From the NCBI GenBank assembly GCA_046331705.1, contig JAXLQJ010000013.1:107846-171845 (forward strand): DNA of 64,000 bases, written 5' to 3'. Position 1 is the first letter of the stretch. The number at the start of each line of letters is the position of its first letter. A program made the position numbers and the translations under genes. The notes under the pieces are model-generated. The model was not told the DNA's origin and made no database searches. It saw nothing but the letters and a program-made list of their open reading frames with translations. Source of the DNA: JADJOY01 sp046331705 [NCBI: bacterium] (GTDB taxonomy: Bacteria > JADJOY01). Positions 44,746 through 53,136 of the stretch are shown in pieces.

Positions 44746-46254
44746 ATGCCGCGACGATCGAGCAAGCGCAGCCGAAAAGCCTCGGCGCCGAACGCGCGCG
44801 AAGTCGCGAGCGCGGCGCCGCGCGACGCCACGCCGACGCGACGCGAGCACGCCGCGCTGGTGCTGGTCGTCGCGATGATCCTCGCCAGTCAATGGCTGGT
44901 CGACCCCCGCGCCGCCGACGCGTTCGAGGCGCTCAAGCGCATCGTGGTGCGTCTCGGCGCCGTGGCGGCGATCGTGGCGCTGGGGCCCGAGGCCGTCGGC
45001 GCTGCACTGCTCGCGCCGGTCGCGGGGGCGCCGACGACGACCGCGCGACGGCGCGCGCGAGCCGTCACCGCACTGGTGGGCTTGGTGCTCGCGTGGGGAC
45101 TCTGCTCCGCGTGCGCGGCGCCGCACCGCGACGTCGCTCTCGACGGCTGGCGCGGGATGGTCTTCGCGATCACCCTCGCCGCCCTGGGCGCGTCGCGAGC
45201 GCTCGACGGGAAGCGCGCGCGCATCGCGCTCGGTGCGTTCTGGGTGGCTGCGGCGGTGACGGCGCTCGCCAGTCTCCTCGAGACGGCGGGCGGCCTCGCG
45301 CTCTTCGACATCCGCGAGCTCGGCGGCCGCGCGCGGGGCGTGGCGCTGGTCGGCAACGAAGGTGTCGTGGCGTTGGTGATGGCGCTGGCGGCGAGCAGCG
45401 CTGCGGCGGTGCTCGTGATCCAGCGCGAGTCGCGTGGGTGGCTCGGCAAGGGTGCCGCCGCGGCGCTGCTGGCGGTGACGATCGCGGCGCTCGTCGGCAC
45501 CGGTAACCTGACCGGCTGGCTCGCGCTCGCCGCGGGCGTGGTGGTGGTCTTCGCCGCGCGGCTGCGGCGCCGGTTGGCATGGGCGCTGCTCGGGTTGGGG
45601 TTGGTTCTCGGACTGGGCGTGGCCACCGTCGCGCCGCTGCGGGCGCGGCTCGCGCTGACCACGACCACGCTCCGTCGCGCGGATTGGACCGTGGCGCTCA
45701 CGTATCGCCCGATCGCGTGGCGAGCGGCGCTCGAAGGCGTGCGCGAGCGCCCGCTCCTCGGGCAGGGCCCGGGCACGTTCGAGAGCAGTTTCGTGCGGCT
45801 TCGGCTCGCCGCCGAGCAGCGGCTCGGCCGGCGTCTCGTCAAGCCCGAGCTGAACGCGCATTTCGACGCCGCCCACGACGAATACCTCGACGCCGCAGCG
45901 GCGCTCGGCGTGCCCGGCGCGCTGGCGCTCGTGGCGGTGTGCGGCTACCTGCTCGCGCGGCTCGTCGCGCTGCTGCGACCTCCCGCCGCCGACCCGGCGC
46001 CGCTTCCGAATCAGCGCGACGATGCGGACACGGCGCTGGTCTGCCTCGCGGTGCTCGCGAGCGCGGCGGTGGCGTCCTCGACGTGGTTTCCGCTGCAACG
46101 GCTTTCGAGCAGCGTGGCGATCCTGCTGGTGGCGGGACGCGCGGCGCGGGTCGCGTGTGGGGAACGCGCCGCCACAACGCTCGAACCCCACCGACGCTCA
46201 CGTGCCGTCGGCGTCGCGAGCATCGCGGTGCTGGCGCTGCTCGCACTCCCCTAG
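44746..46254 (+). CDS. O-antigen ligase-like membrane protein, ends at in-frame amber codon
   Basis: A 502-codon frame from ATG 44746. A basic N-terminus is followed by about ten to eleven hydrophobic spans. The long periplasmic loop has the Wzy/WaaL-type features PLLGQGPGTFESSF (G-x-G-x-G-T-F) and AHFDAAHDEYLDAAAALGVPG, whose DAAHDEYL motif is typical of O-antigen ligase/polymerase proteins. The last span, SIAVLALLALP, is followed by TAG and then 157 further in-frame codons of TPR-like helices, as in other family members that carry a C-terminal TPR. It ligates or polymerises surface polysaccharide at the periplasmic face. It sits between GT2 and phosphoglycosyltransferase genes. Confidence 0.85.
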   Translation: MPRRSSKRSRKASAPNAREVASAAPRDATPTRREHAALVLVVAMILASQWLVDPRAADAFEALKRIVVRLGAVAAIVALGPEAVGAALLAPVAGAPTTTARRRARAVTALVGLVLAWGLCSACAAPHRDVALDGWRGMVFAITLAALGASRALDGKRARIALGAFWVAAAVTALASLLETAGGLALFDIRELGGRARGVALVGNEGVVALVMALAASSAAAVLVIQRESRGWLGKGAAAALLAVTIAALVGTGNLTGWLALAAGVVVVFAARLRRRLAWALLGLGLVLGLGVATVAPLRARLALTTTTLRRADWTVALTYRPIAWRAALEGVRERPLLGQGPGTFESSFVRLRLAAEQRLGRRLVKPELNAHFDAAHDEYLDAAAALGVPGALALVAVCGYLLARLVALLRPPAADPAPLPNQRDDADTALVCLAVLASAAVASSTWFPLQRLSSSVAILLVAGRAARVACGERAATTLEPHRRSRAVGVASIAVLALLALP

Positions 46255-46728
46255 CTGCCGCGTTACCGGGCCGAGCGAGCGATCGCGTCACTCGAGGCGC
46301 GCGTCGCCCCATTCGCCACTGCCGTTGCGCGAGCGCCCTCCGCGGCCTTTGTCCATGCCGCGGAAGAATCCGCGCGGGGCGCGCTGCGATGGGTTCCGGG
46401 CGACACCCGCGGGCTCGCGGCGGCGGGTGCGGCGGCCCTCTTCGCTCGCGACGGGGCGAGCGCGCTCAGGCTCTACGGGCTCGCGATCGCTCGGACCGAG
46501 CGCGCCGAGCTGGTGCTCGACGTCGGGCGGGCGGCGGCCTTGCTCGATCGGCGTCCCGAGGCCTTGGCCGCGTTCGTGCGTGCCGTGTGGCTCACGCCAC
46601 GACTCGCCGACGAGCTGCCCGAGGCCGCGAAGCCGCTCGTCGCCGACGAGATCCGTCGCCGCGAGGCGCTGCTGGCGAGCGGCGCCCCGGACGCGATCCC
46701 GCCGGCCACGCCGAGCGCGGTGCCGTGA
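46255..46728 (+). pseudogene. In-frame TPR-like continuation of the O-antigen-ligase-like gene
   Basis: 157 codons plus TGA directly after TAG 46252-46254, in the same frame. The translation is LPRYRAERAIASLEARVAPF, then RWVPGDTRGLAAAGAAALFA, YGLAIARTERAELVLDVGRA and RRPEALAAFVRAVWLTP. These are paired amphipathic helices with Ala/Leu/Arg spacing of tetratricopeptide type, and third codon positions remain GC-rich. No ATG or GTG with a ribosome site exists at its start; the first GTG-type start at 46513 would keep only 71 residues. It belongs to the preceding gene and is lost unless the TAG is read through or is a sequence error. Confidence 0.7.
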
Positions 46729-46810
46729 TCGCCAGACCGCGACCGCCGACCACGCGATCACGCCGTCGCGGCGCTGGCCGCGCGGCTGCCGTCCCGTTCG
46801 CCCACGCCAT

Positions 46811-48244
46811 ATGCTCCGAGCCGTGAGCACGAGCGAGCCCGCGCGCGTGGACGCAGCCCTCCCCACCAGCGAGGCCCGCGCGCGCGTCGCCGCGCCGCCG
46901 GCTCGCCTTCGCACGCTGGTGGAGCGCGCACCGTGGCGCGCGTCCGACGTGGCGCTGGCGGCGCTTTCGATCTACGTTGCGCACCGCCTGTCGCCCTCGT
47001 ACCTCGCCGACCCGACGGCGACACCTGCCACCCAGGTCGCGTTGGTGCACGTGGTCGCGACCACGCTGGCAGGACACGCGGTGGGGCTCTACGAGCGTCC
47101 GGTCGTGCGCTCGCGGAGCCTGAGCGGGCAGCGTGCGTTCGCCGCCGGCTCGATCGCGATGTTGCTCACGCTGGTGTTCTTCTACGCGGTTCGCTACCGG
47201 CCGATCGGACGCTGGGTCGCGGCGCTCGGGTGGATCGGGACGACCGGCGGCATCCTGCTCACACGCGAGGGCGCACGCCGGGTGGCCGGCGGCGGCGAGC
47301 GAAGGGTGCTGTTCGTCGAGTCGAGCCCGCTGGTGCGCGCCACCGTGGCCGCGCTCGAGACGGCTCGACCGGGCGCATTCCACGTGATGACGCTCGACGC
47401 CGCCGCCGCGGCATCCCCGGCGCTGGGGGGTCGCGAGGCAGACGAGCTCGTGGCGCTCTGCGCCGCTCGCGGCATCGACGACGTGGTGGTGCCGAATGCG
47501 GACGCGGCGCTCGAGCCTTGGGTCCGGCCGGCGCTCGGCTGCCTGGCGCTCGGCTGTCGGCTGGTCACCGAGGCGGACTTCTACGAAGAGACGCTGGAGC
47601 GCGTGCCTGTCGAGCACGTGCCCGCCGATTGGTTGCTGAGCCGCGGCTGGGACACGTCCGATCCCTGGCGCGAGGCGGCCAAGCGTTGCACCGACGTGAT
47701 CGGCGTCCTGATCGCGGTTCCCGTCGCGCTGCCGCTGGTCGCGCTCGCGGCGCTGGCGATCGTCGTCGACGATGGCGGCGCCATGCTCTTCCCGCAGACG
47801 CGAGTGGGGCGCTTCGGCCGACCGTTCACCATGTGGAAGCTGCGCACCATGAAGCCCTCCGCCGAGTCCGGCAGCGCACGCTTCACCCTCGATCGCGATC
47901 CACGCCTCACGCGCGTGGGACGCTGGCTGCGCAAGCTACGCGTCGACGAGCTGCCGCAGCTCTGGAACGTGCTGCGCGGCGAGATGTCGTGGGTCGGGCC
48001 GCGCCCCGAGCAAGCAGCGATCGTCCACGAGCTGGAGCGCTCGATCCCGTTCTATGCGTGGCGTCACCAGGTACGGCCGGGAATCACCGGCTGGGCCCAG
48101 CTCAAGCACCCCTACACCGCGTCGCTCGCCGAGGCGCGCCACAAGCTCGAGCTCGACCTCTACTACATCCGCCATCGCTCCTGGGCGCTCGATCTGGGGA
48201 TCTTGCTGCGAACCCTCACCGCGTTCGCCGCCGGGGCGAGATGA
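46811..48244 (+). CDS. Polyprenyl-phosphate sugar phosphotransferase (exopolysaccharide initiation)
   Basis: A 477-residue protein (ATG 46811; GTG 46823 is a close alternative). The N-terminal half has four membrane spans and a Rossmann-like CoA-binding-type domain (about 175-270). The C-terminal catalytic domain has the signature of bacterial sugar transferases: KRCTDVIGVLIAVPVALPLV, FGRPFTMWKLRTM, RVDELPQLWNVL, MSWVGPRPEQ and RPGITGWAQ. It loads the first sugar-1-phosphate from a nucleotide sugar onto undecaprenyl phosphate at the inner membrane, starting repeat-unit synthesis. It overlaps the next GT2 gene by ATGA. Confidence 0.94.
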   Translation: MLRAVSTSEPARVDAALPTSEARARVAAPPARLRTLVERAPWRASDVALAALSIYVAHRLSPSYLADPTATPATQVALVHVVATTLAGHAVGLYERPVVRSRSLSGQRAFAAGSIAMLLTLVFFYAVRYRPIGRWVAALGWIGTTGGILLTREGARRVAGGGERRVLFVESSPLVRATVAALETARPGAFHVMTLDAAAAASPALGGREADELVALCAARGIDDVVVPNADAALEPWVRPALGCLALGCRLVTEADFYEETLERVPVEHVPADWLLSRGWDTSDPWREAAKRCTDVIGVLIAVPVALPLVALAALAIVVDDGGAMLFPQTRVGRFGRPFTMWKLRTMKPSAESGSARFTLDRDPRLTRVGRWLRKLRVDELPQLWNVLRGEMSWVGPRPEQAAIVHELERSIPFYAWRHQVRPGITGWAQLKHPYTASLAEARHKLELDLYYIRHRSWALDLGILLRTLTAFAAGAR

Positions 48245-49287
48245 GCGCCGGCCGACGGGCCGATTCCGGCACGCCGCGCGAGGGAAGCCCGCGCCGCTCG
48301 GTCGTCATCCCCACCCACGATACTCGCGAGCTCACGCTCGCCTGCCTGCGCTCCGTGCTGGGCGGCGACGAGCACGCCGTCGAGGAAATCGTGCTGGTGG
48401 ACGACGCGAGCCGCGACGGTACGGCGGACGCCGTACGCGAGCAGTTCCCGGCGATCACGCTGCTCGTGCTCGACACGAATCGCGGATTCACCCACGCCGT
48501 GAACGAAGGCGCGAGCCGCGCCCGCGGCGATCACCTCGTGCTGCTCAACAGCGACACGCGCGTGGCGCCGGATGCGCTGCGGCGGCTCTCGCTCACCCTC
48601 GACGAGCACCCCGAGCTGGGCGCGGTGGGTGCGCAGCTCTTCGACCCCTCGGGCGAGCTCCAGTGGTCCGCCGGGCGGGACCCGTCCGCGCTCTGGCTCT
48701 TCGTGATGGCGTCGGGCATCGCACGCCATTACGCGCGCATCCCCGGCTTGCGTCGGCTGCGACCCGCCGGCGGACGACACCGCGCGGGCCCGGCGCCCAC
48801 CCTCGTCGATTGGGTTCCGGCGACGGCGATGGCCGTGCGTCGCGAGGCGTGGCTCGCGTTGGGCGGGTTCGACCCGGCCTACGCGCTCTACGCGCAGGAT
48901 CTCGATTTCTGCGTGCGGCTGAGACGCGCGGGCTTTCGGGTCGCGCTCGAGCCGCGCGCGCGCGTCACGCACCACCTGGGCGCCACGATCGGCGCCTCGC
49001 CAGACGCGAGCGCGGACCGCGTGCGCCTCGCCGCGTTGTGGCTCGACCTGGTGCGCTGGGCGGAGCGCTCCGGCGGCCCCACGCGCGCGCGCCGAGCACG
49101 CCTCGCGCTCGAGCAGGGCGGCCGGCTCCGACGGCTCCTCGACGCGCTGCTCACGCCGCGGGCGAAGCGCGCGGACGTCGACACCGCGCGCGACAGGCGC
49201 GTCCTGGCCGCGGCGCTGGCGGCGCTCGAGCGCGAGCCGCGCACGGAGCCGATCGGCGCGCGTGTCAGCGCCGAGCCAACGGAGTGA
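48241..49287 (+). CDS. GT2 glycosyltransferase, rhamnosyltransferase (WbbL)-like
   Basis: A 348-residue enzyme coupled to the sugar phosphotransferase. The GT-A fold opens SVVIPTHDTRELTLACLRSV; the UDP/dTDP-sugar-binding part is IVLVDDASRDGTADAV, with DTNRGFTHAVNEGASRARGD, LNSDTRVAPD as the DxD-like site, then DWVPATAMAVRREAWLALGG and the acceptor-side YAQDLDFCVRLRRAGFRVAL. WbbL-like enzymes add rhamnose to lipid-linked intermediates; the sugar here is not determinable. Its end overlaps the convergent GT4 gene by 23 bases. Confidence 0.9.
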   Translation: MSAGRRADSGTPREGSPRRSVVIPTHDTRELTLACLRSVLGGDEHAVEEIVLVDDASRDGTADAVREQFPAITLLVLDTNRGFTHAVNEGASRARGDHLVLLNSDTRVAPDALRRLSLTLDEHPELGAVGAQLFDPSGELQWSAGRDPSALWLFVMASGIARHYARIPGLRRLRPAGGRHRAGPAPTLVDWVPATAMAVRREAWLALGGFDPAYALYAQDLDFCVRLRRAGFRVALEPRARVTHHLGATIGASPDASADRVRLAALWLDLVRWAERSGGPTRARRARLALEQGGRLRRLLDALLTPRAKRADVDTARDRRVLAAALAALEREPRTEPIGARVSAEPTE

Positions 49288-50452
49288 GCAGCTCCTCCCA
49301 CCGGCGCGCGACCCTCTCCGGATCGTAGCGGCGGACCAGTCGCTCACGGCCCGCCGCCACCAGCGAAGCCGCCAACCCCGGCTCCACGACGAGCGCGCGC
49401 ACGGCTCGCGCGAACGCCACGGGGGAATCGGCCACCAGCGCCTGGCGCCCAGGTTCCACGTCGAGCCCACTGAGCGCCGCGGAAGTCGCAACCACGGGTA
49501 TGCCGCGCGCCCACGCTTCCAGGACCTTCATGCGAATCCCCGCGGCGATCCGCAGCGGCACGATCAACACGCTGTCCGGCGCGAACGCCTCGCCGCTCTC
49601 GGCGGGAGCGGCGTGACGGACGACGCGCTCGCCCACCCTGCCGTGCTGCGTCTCTCGGCCGTCGAAGCCATGCAGCACGGCTGCCGGCGACTCGGCCACG
49701 ATCGCGGGCCAGACCTCGCGCTCGAACCAACGGTTGCCATCGCGGTTGGGCACCCAGGACGCGCTCCCGAGCAACACCAGCGCCGGCGAGCCCTCCAGCC
49801 GTCGTCCGGTCGCCGGCCACGCCGCGGGAAACGCCGGCGGCACGTGCTCGATCCGAGCGTCCGGCCCGACGGCGCTCGCCAGCGCGTCGCGATCCGACGC
49901 GGTGACGGCCGCGACGAGGTCGGCTTGCCGCACCACCGAGAGCTCGTCGCGGTCCACGCGCCGTGCCTCGGCGGCGACGAGCGGCCGCGACCAGGAGGTC
50001 GTGGCGGCGAGCGCCTCCCACAGCCGGGCCTCGACGTTCTGCGCCCGCAGCACCAGCGGCAGCCGCCCGCCGACGGCATCGCGACATGCGGCGAAGAGCT
50101 GCGGCTGCTCCGCGATCACCACCTCGCTCGGGTGGGCGTGAAGCGAAGCGGCCACGGCCCGCGCGAGCGCGGGACGCGCGTGGCGCACGAACGTGAGCGC
50201 GCGCCCGGTCGCCGCTGCGGCGATCCCCGCGCCCACCCAGCCGCGCGGCGGCGCGTCGACCAGATTCAATCCCACGCCCGCGCTTCGCGCTCCGGCATAC
50301 GCCGCCGTCACCGTCGAACCGGGAGACAGAACCGCCACCACACGGACATCGTGACCACGCGCGGCCAGGGCTCGGACCGTCTCCGCCACCAGCAAGCGGC
50401 CGCCGTCGCAGGGCGGCCACGGCGCCTTGCTCGTGACCCAGAGAATCCTCAC
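49265..50452 (-). CDS. GT4 family glycosyltransferase
   Basis: A 395-residue GT-B enzyme from GTG 50452 (VRILWVTSKAPWPPCDGGRL). The N-terminal half contains the acceptor domain with RAQNVEARLWEALA. The C-terminal donor domain has LVLLGSASWVPNRDGNRWF, FAPDSVLIVPLRIAAGIRMK and the E-x7-E-like ARGIPVVATSAALSGLDVEPG typical of GT4. It is coupled to the upstream paralog by GTGA and belongs functionally to the adjoining polysaccharide cluster, though on the opposite strand. Confidence 0.9.
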   Translation of the reverse strand: MRILWVTSKAPWPPCDGGRLLVAETVRALAARGHDVRVVAVLSPGSTVTAAYAGARSAGVGLNLVDAPPRGWVGAGIAAAATGRALTFVRHARPALARAVAASLHAHPSEVVIAEQPQLFAACRDAVGGRLPLVLRAQNVEARLWEALAATTSWSRPLVAAEARRVDRDELSVVRQADLVAAVTASDRDALASAVGPDARIEHVPPAFPAAWPATGRRLEGSPALVLLGSASWVPNRDGNRWFEREVWPAIVAESPAAVLHGFDGRETQHGRVGERVVRHAAPAESGEAFAPDSVLIVPLRIAAGIRMKVLEAWARGIPVVATSAALSGLDVEPGRQALVADSPVAFARAVRALVVEPGLAASLVAAGRERLVRRYDPERVARRWEELLTPLARR

Positions 50453-51663
50453 GTCGAACCCCTGGGTGCCGTCGCGGCGTGCGACGCGGCGCGTTCCCAG
50501 ATCGCCTCCAGCTCCGCCACGGGCTCGTCCCAGCCGTACGACCGCTCGACGAGCGCGCGCGCGGCGCCGGCGAGGCGCTTGCGCGCGACCGGATCGCTCG
50601 CGAGCGCGACGATCGCCTCGGCGAAATCCGCCGCCGACGTCGCGACGCGCAGATGCGCGTCCGTGACGTCCCGCAGGCCCGCCACGGCAACCGGAGTGGC
50701 GACCACGGGCGTTCCCGCGGCGAAGGCCTCGAGCACCTTGAGCGGCTGCCCCGAGCCCGCCTGAAGTGGTGCGATCGCGATGGTGGCGCGCGCCAGACGT
50801 GCCGCGAGGTCCTCGACCGGGCCCACCAGCTCGATTCCCGGCCCACCGCTTGTCAGGCGGCGCAGCTCGGCGCTCGGCCGTGCGCCGATGAGCTCGAGGC
50901 GCAGCGACGGCACCTGCGCGATCACGCGTGGCCAGACCTGGGTCACGAACCAGCGGATCGCGTCGACGTTCGGGAAATAGCCCAGATTACCGGTGAAGAC
51001 GACGCGGTTCGGATCCCGTCCTTCGTCCACGTACGGGAAGCGCGCGAGGTCGACGCCGTTTCGATTCACGCTCAGCCGCGGATGCGCTCCGATGGCGTCG
51101 CGATCGCGCACGGTGACGACGGTCGCGTGATCCCAGCGTTCCAGCAGCGCGCGCTCCAATGCCGCGAGCCGCGCGGCCTCGATGCGCGCCAACCACCGCC
51201 AGACGAGCCGGTCGCGATCGGCGCGCCTTCGCATGTTGAGCGAGAGCGCATCGATCAGATCGATCACCCGCGGCAGCCGCGAAGGCAACGCGCGCTCCAC
51301 CGCCGGCGCCAGGCGCGCGAGCTGCACGTGCACCAGGTCGAAGCGCGATTCGGCGACGAGCCGTGCGATTCGCGAGTGCAACGACGCCGTGTCGTAGATG
51401 CCGCACTGGAGCGGCACCCCGGCCCGCAACGCGCGCGCCGCGCCCATCGCGCGCTCGACGAGGCGTGCGTCGGTCGTCACCCACCGATCGACCGGTGCCC
51501 CGGAGGCTTCGCTCCGCGGCGAACCGCGCGGACTCGACGGCTCCGCGGCGACGAACGTCACCGCATGTCGTGCGGCGAGCCGCCGCAGCTGCTCGACCGC
51601 GCGAACCTGGTAGCCCACGCGGGCCGGTTCCGGCGAACGCGGCGCGACGAAGAGGATACGCAC
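50449..51663 (-). CDS. GT4 family glycosyltransferase
   Basis: A 404-residue GT-B enzyme from GTG 51663 (VRILFVAPRSPEPARVGYQV). The C-terminal part has VVFTGNLGYFPNVDAIRWFV, ELIGARPSAELRRL and the donor-site motif PLQAGSGQPLKVLEAFAAGT followed by PVVATPVAVAGLRDV. It is a clear paralog of its downstream neighbour, and the two would act consecutively on a polysaccharide precursor. I see no promoter clearly; the 97-base gap upstream carries the terminator of the secreted-protein gene. Confidence 0.9.
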   Translation of the reverse strand: MRILFVAPRSPEPARVGYQVRAVEQLRRLAARHAVTFVAAEPSSPRGSPRSEASGAPVDRWVTTDARLVERAMGAARALRAGVPLQCGIYDTASLHSRIARLVAESRFDLVHVQLARLAPAVERALPSRLPRVIDLIDALSLNMRRRADRDRLVWRWLARIEAARLAALERALLERWDHATVVTVRDRDAIGAHPRLSVNRNGVDLARFPYVDEGRDPNRVVFTGNLGYFPNVDAIRWFVTQVWPRVIAQVPSLRLELIGARPSAELRRLTSGGPGIELVGPVEDLAARLARATIAIAPLQAGSGQPLKVLEAFAAGTPVVATPVAVAGLRDVTDAHLRVATSAADFAEAIVALASDPVARKRLAGAARALVERSYGWDEPVAELEAIWERAASHAATAPRGST

Positions 51664-51699
51664 GACAGCGGCGAGCTAACACGCACCCGAGGAGCAAAT

Positions 51700-51732
51700 C
51701 GAGCCCCCCGGCCACACGGACCGGGGGGCTCG
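51700..51732 (-). terminator. Intrinsic-terminator-like hairpin after the secreted paralog pair
   Basis: A perfect 12-bp stem (51700-51711 with 51721-51732) and a 9-base loop, 29 bases downstream of the stop of the minus-strand gene at 51761. On the minus strand it is followed by ATTTG, a short weak U-tract. Confidence 0.6.
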
Positions 51733-51760
51733 CGAAGGAACCGTTCGATCGATCAGACGA

Positions 51761-53074
51761 TCAGAAGCCGATGTGCTGGTGCGACGCGTGCGTGGCGCTG
51801 TCCATCGGCGCCGAGGGGCTGCCGGCGTGAACCGCCTTGCCGGCGAAGACGGTCGTCACCCACGCCTGGGCGGCCGCCGGATCCTCGGGGGGCACGGCTC
51901 CCGCGGGCGTCACCGTGGTGTTCAGGTTGGTGAAGACCCAGCCGTTCTCGTAGGGCACCGGGAACGCGGCGCTGCCCACCTTCACCTTGTTGGCCACCGC
52001 CGGGAAGGGAATCAGCGACGGCACCGGCGGCGGCGGCGAGACCGGGTACACCACCGGCACCACCGGGTGCTCCTGCTCGTCGAAGATCACGATCTGTTCT
52101 TGACCCAACGGGTACCAGCTCGGGGTCGTGCCGCAAGTGAACGCCGTCGTCGCGACCTTGGGATCGCGCCACGCCACCAGGTTCGTTCCCTTGGTGAAGA
52201 CCGTATCATCGTGGCGGAAGCGCGAGCCGAACAGGGTCGCCAGTGGCTGACGATTGTCGCTCGCGTCGAAGCCGACGTGCTTGCCGTAGAACGTGTACTG
52301 GCCGGCCACCGAGGTCTCGGGGTCCGTGGAGCTGGTCTGGATCGCCACCAGAGAGTCGCCTTCCGAGTAGCCCTTCGACGCGTTCACGTACGCGTAGTCA
52401 CCCGTCAGGATATTGCGATTCCCAGCGATACCACCGCCGCCGTTGACGAAGTAGCCGACGTCCGCGGGGGACAACAACGTGCAGGCGTTGGTGACGTCCA
52501 CGGTCACGAAACCACGCGCAAGGCCATCCCCGTAGCTCCGGCCCGCGCAGCCACCCAGGACCGCCGAATACTGCCCGCTCAGCGCCGCCTGCACGTGCGC
52601 CAGCTCGCTCGCCGCGAGCGGCACCGGCGGCAGGATGCCATTGCAGCTCGCGAAGTTGATGTCCTGCGAGATGTCGCCGTGGGGGCTGAGCGTGTCGGTC
52701 GGATCTTGCCCAGCAGATGCCGTAACCGGGAGCTTGCCGTTACGGATCACGTCCCCGAGATCGATCTCTTGAGCGTCATACCCGGTCAAGTAAACGTCGA
52801 AGCCGAAGACCGGGACGCCCAGATCGCTCCACACCGTCAGGTGCGCCATCGTCGCGCTCGCCGACGTGTTCACGATCGTCATGTAGGTGTTCGGACCCGC
52901 CGGGGTTCCGGGGTCCGGGTTCTTGAGCGTCACGTCGAAATACGGCAGCAGCAGCGTCGACGCCGGTTGGTTCGAGATCGTCGCCGCGTCGAATTCCTCG
53001 GCGCGCGCCGAGGAGCTCGCCGTCACCATCGCGAGCATCCCCACGGCGAGCAGCGCCGTCCATTTCGTCGTCAT
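51761..53074 (-). CDS. Secreted protein of unknown family (tandem paralog B)
   Basis: A 437-residue protein from ATG 53074 (GGACGGAAG upstream; MTTKWTALLAVGMLAMVTAS), with a signal peptide cleaved near SSSARA. I do not recognise the family. The mature protein is beta-rich and shares colinear blocks with the upstream gene: STLLLPYFDVTL, FDVYLTGYDAQEI, TASAGQDP, SQDINFASCNG, SSTDPETSVAGQYTFYG, RQPLAT, AWRDPKV, FTCGTTPSWYPLGQEQIVIF and FDEQE. It has about four conserved Cys, suggesting disulfides in the periplasm or outside. It ends QHIGF with an aromatic residue. It follows its paralog by 62 bases. Confidence 0.8.
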   Translation of the reverse strand: MTTKWTALLAVGMLAMVTASSSARAEEFDAATISNQPASTLLLPYFDVTLKNPDPGTPAGPNTYMTIVNTSASATMAHLTVWSDLGVPVFGFDVYLTGYDAQEIDLGDVIRNGKLPVTASAGQDPTDTLSPHGDISQDINFASCNGILPPVPLAASELAHVQAALSGQYSAVLGGCAGRSYGDGLARGFVTVDVTNACTLLSPADVGYFVNGGGGIAGNRNILTGDYAYVNASKGYSEGDSLVAIQTSSTDPETSVAGQYTFYGKHVGFDASDNRQPLATLFGSRFRHDDTVFTKGTNLVAWRDPKVATTAFTCGTTPSWYPLGQEQIVIFDEQEHPVVPVVYPVSPPPPVPSLIPFPAVANKVKVGSAAFPVPYENGWVFTNLNTTVTPAGAVPPEDPAAAQAWVTTVFAGKAVHAGSPSAPMDSATHASHQHIGF

Positions 53075-53136
53075 CTTCCGTCCCTCGCCTTTCGTTTCCG
53101 CGGTTGCGCTGGAAGTCGTCGTCATCGCCACACTCC

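Noticed and set aside
46513-46728. A free-standing 71-residue gene
   Set aside because: The same helical repeat region begins well upstream in frame, and no ribosome site precedes the GTG.
38950-46728. Selenocysteine or TGA recoding as explanation for interrupted genes
   Set aside because: Both interruptions are TAG, and TGA is plainly the normal terminator in this window.
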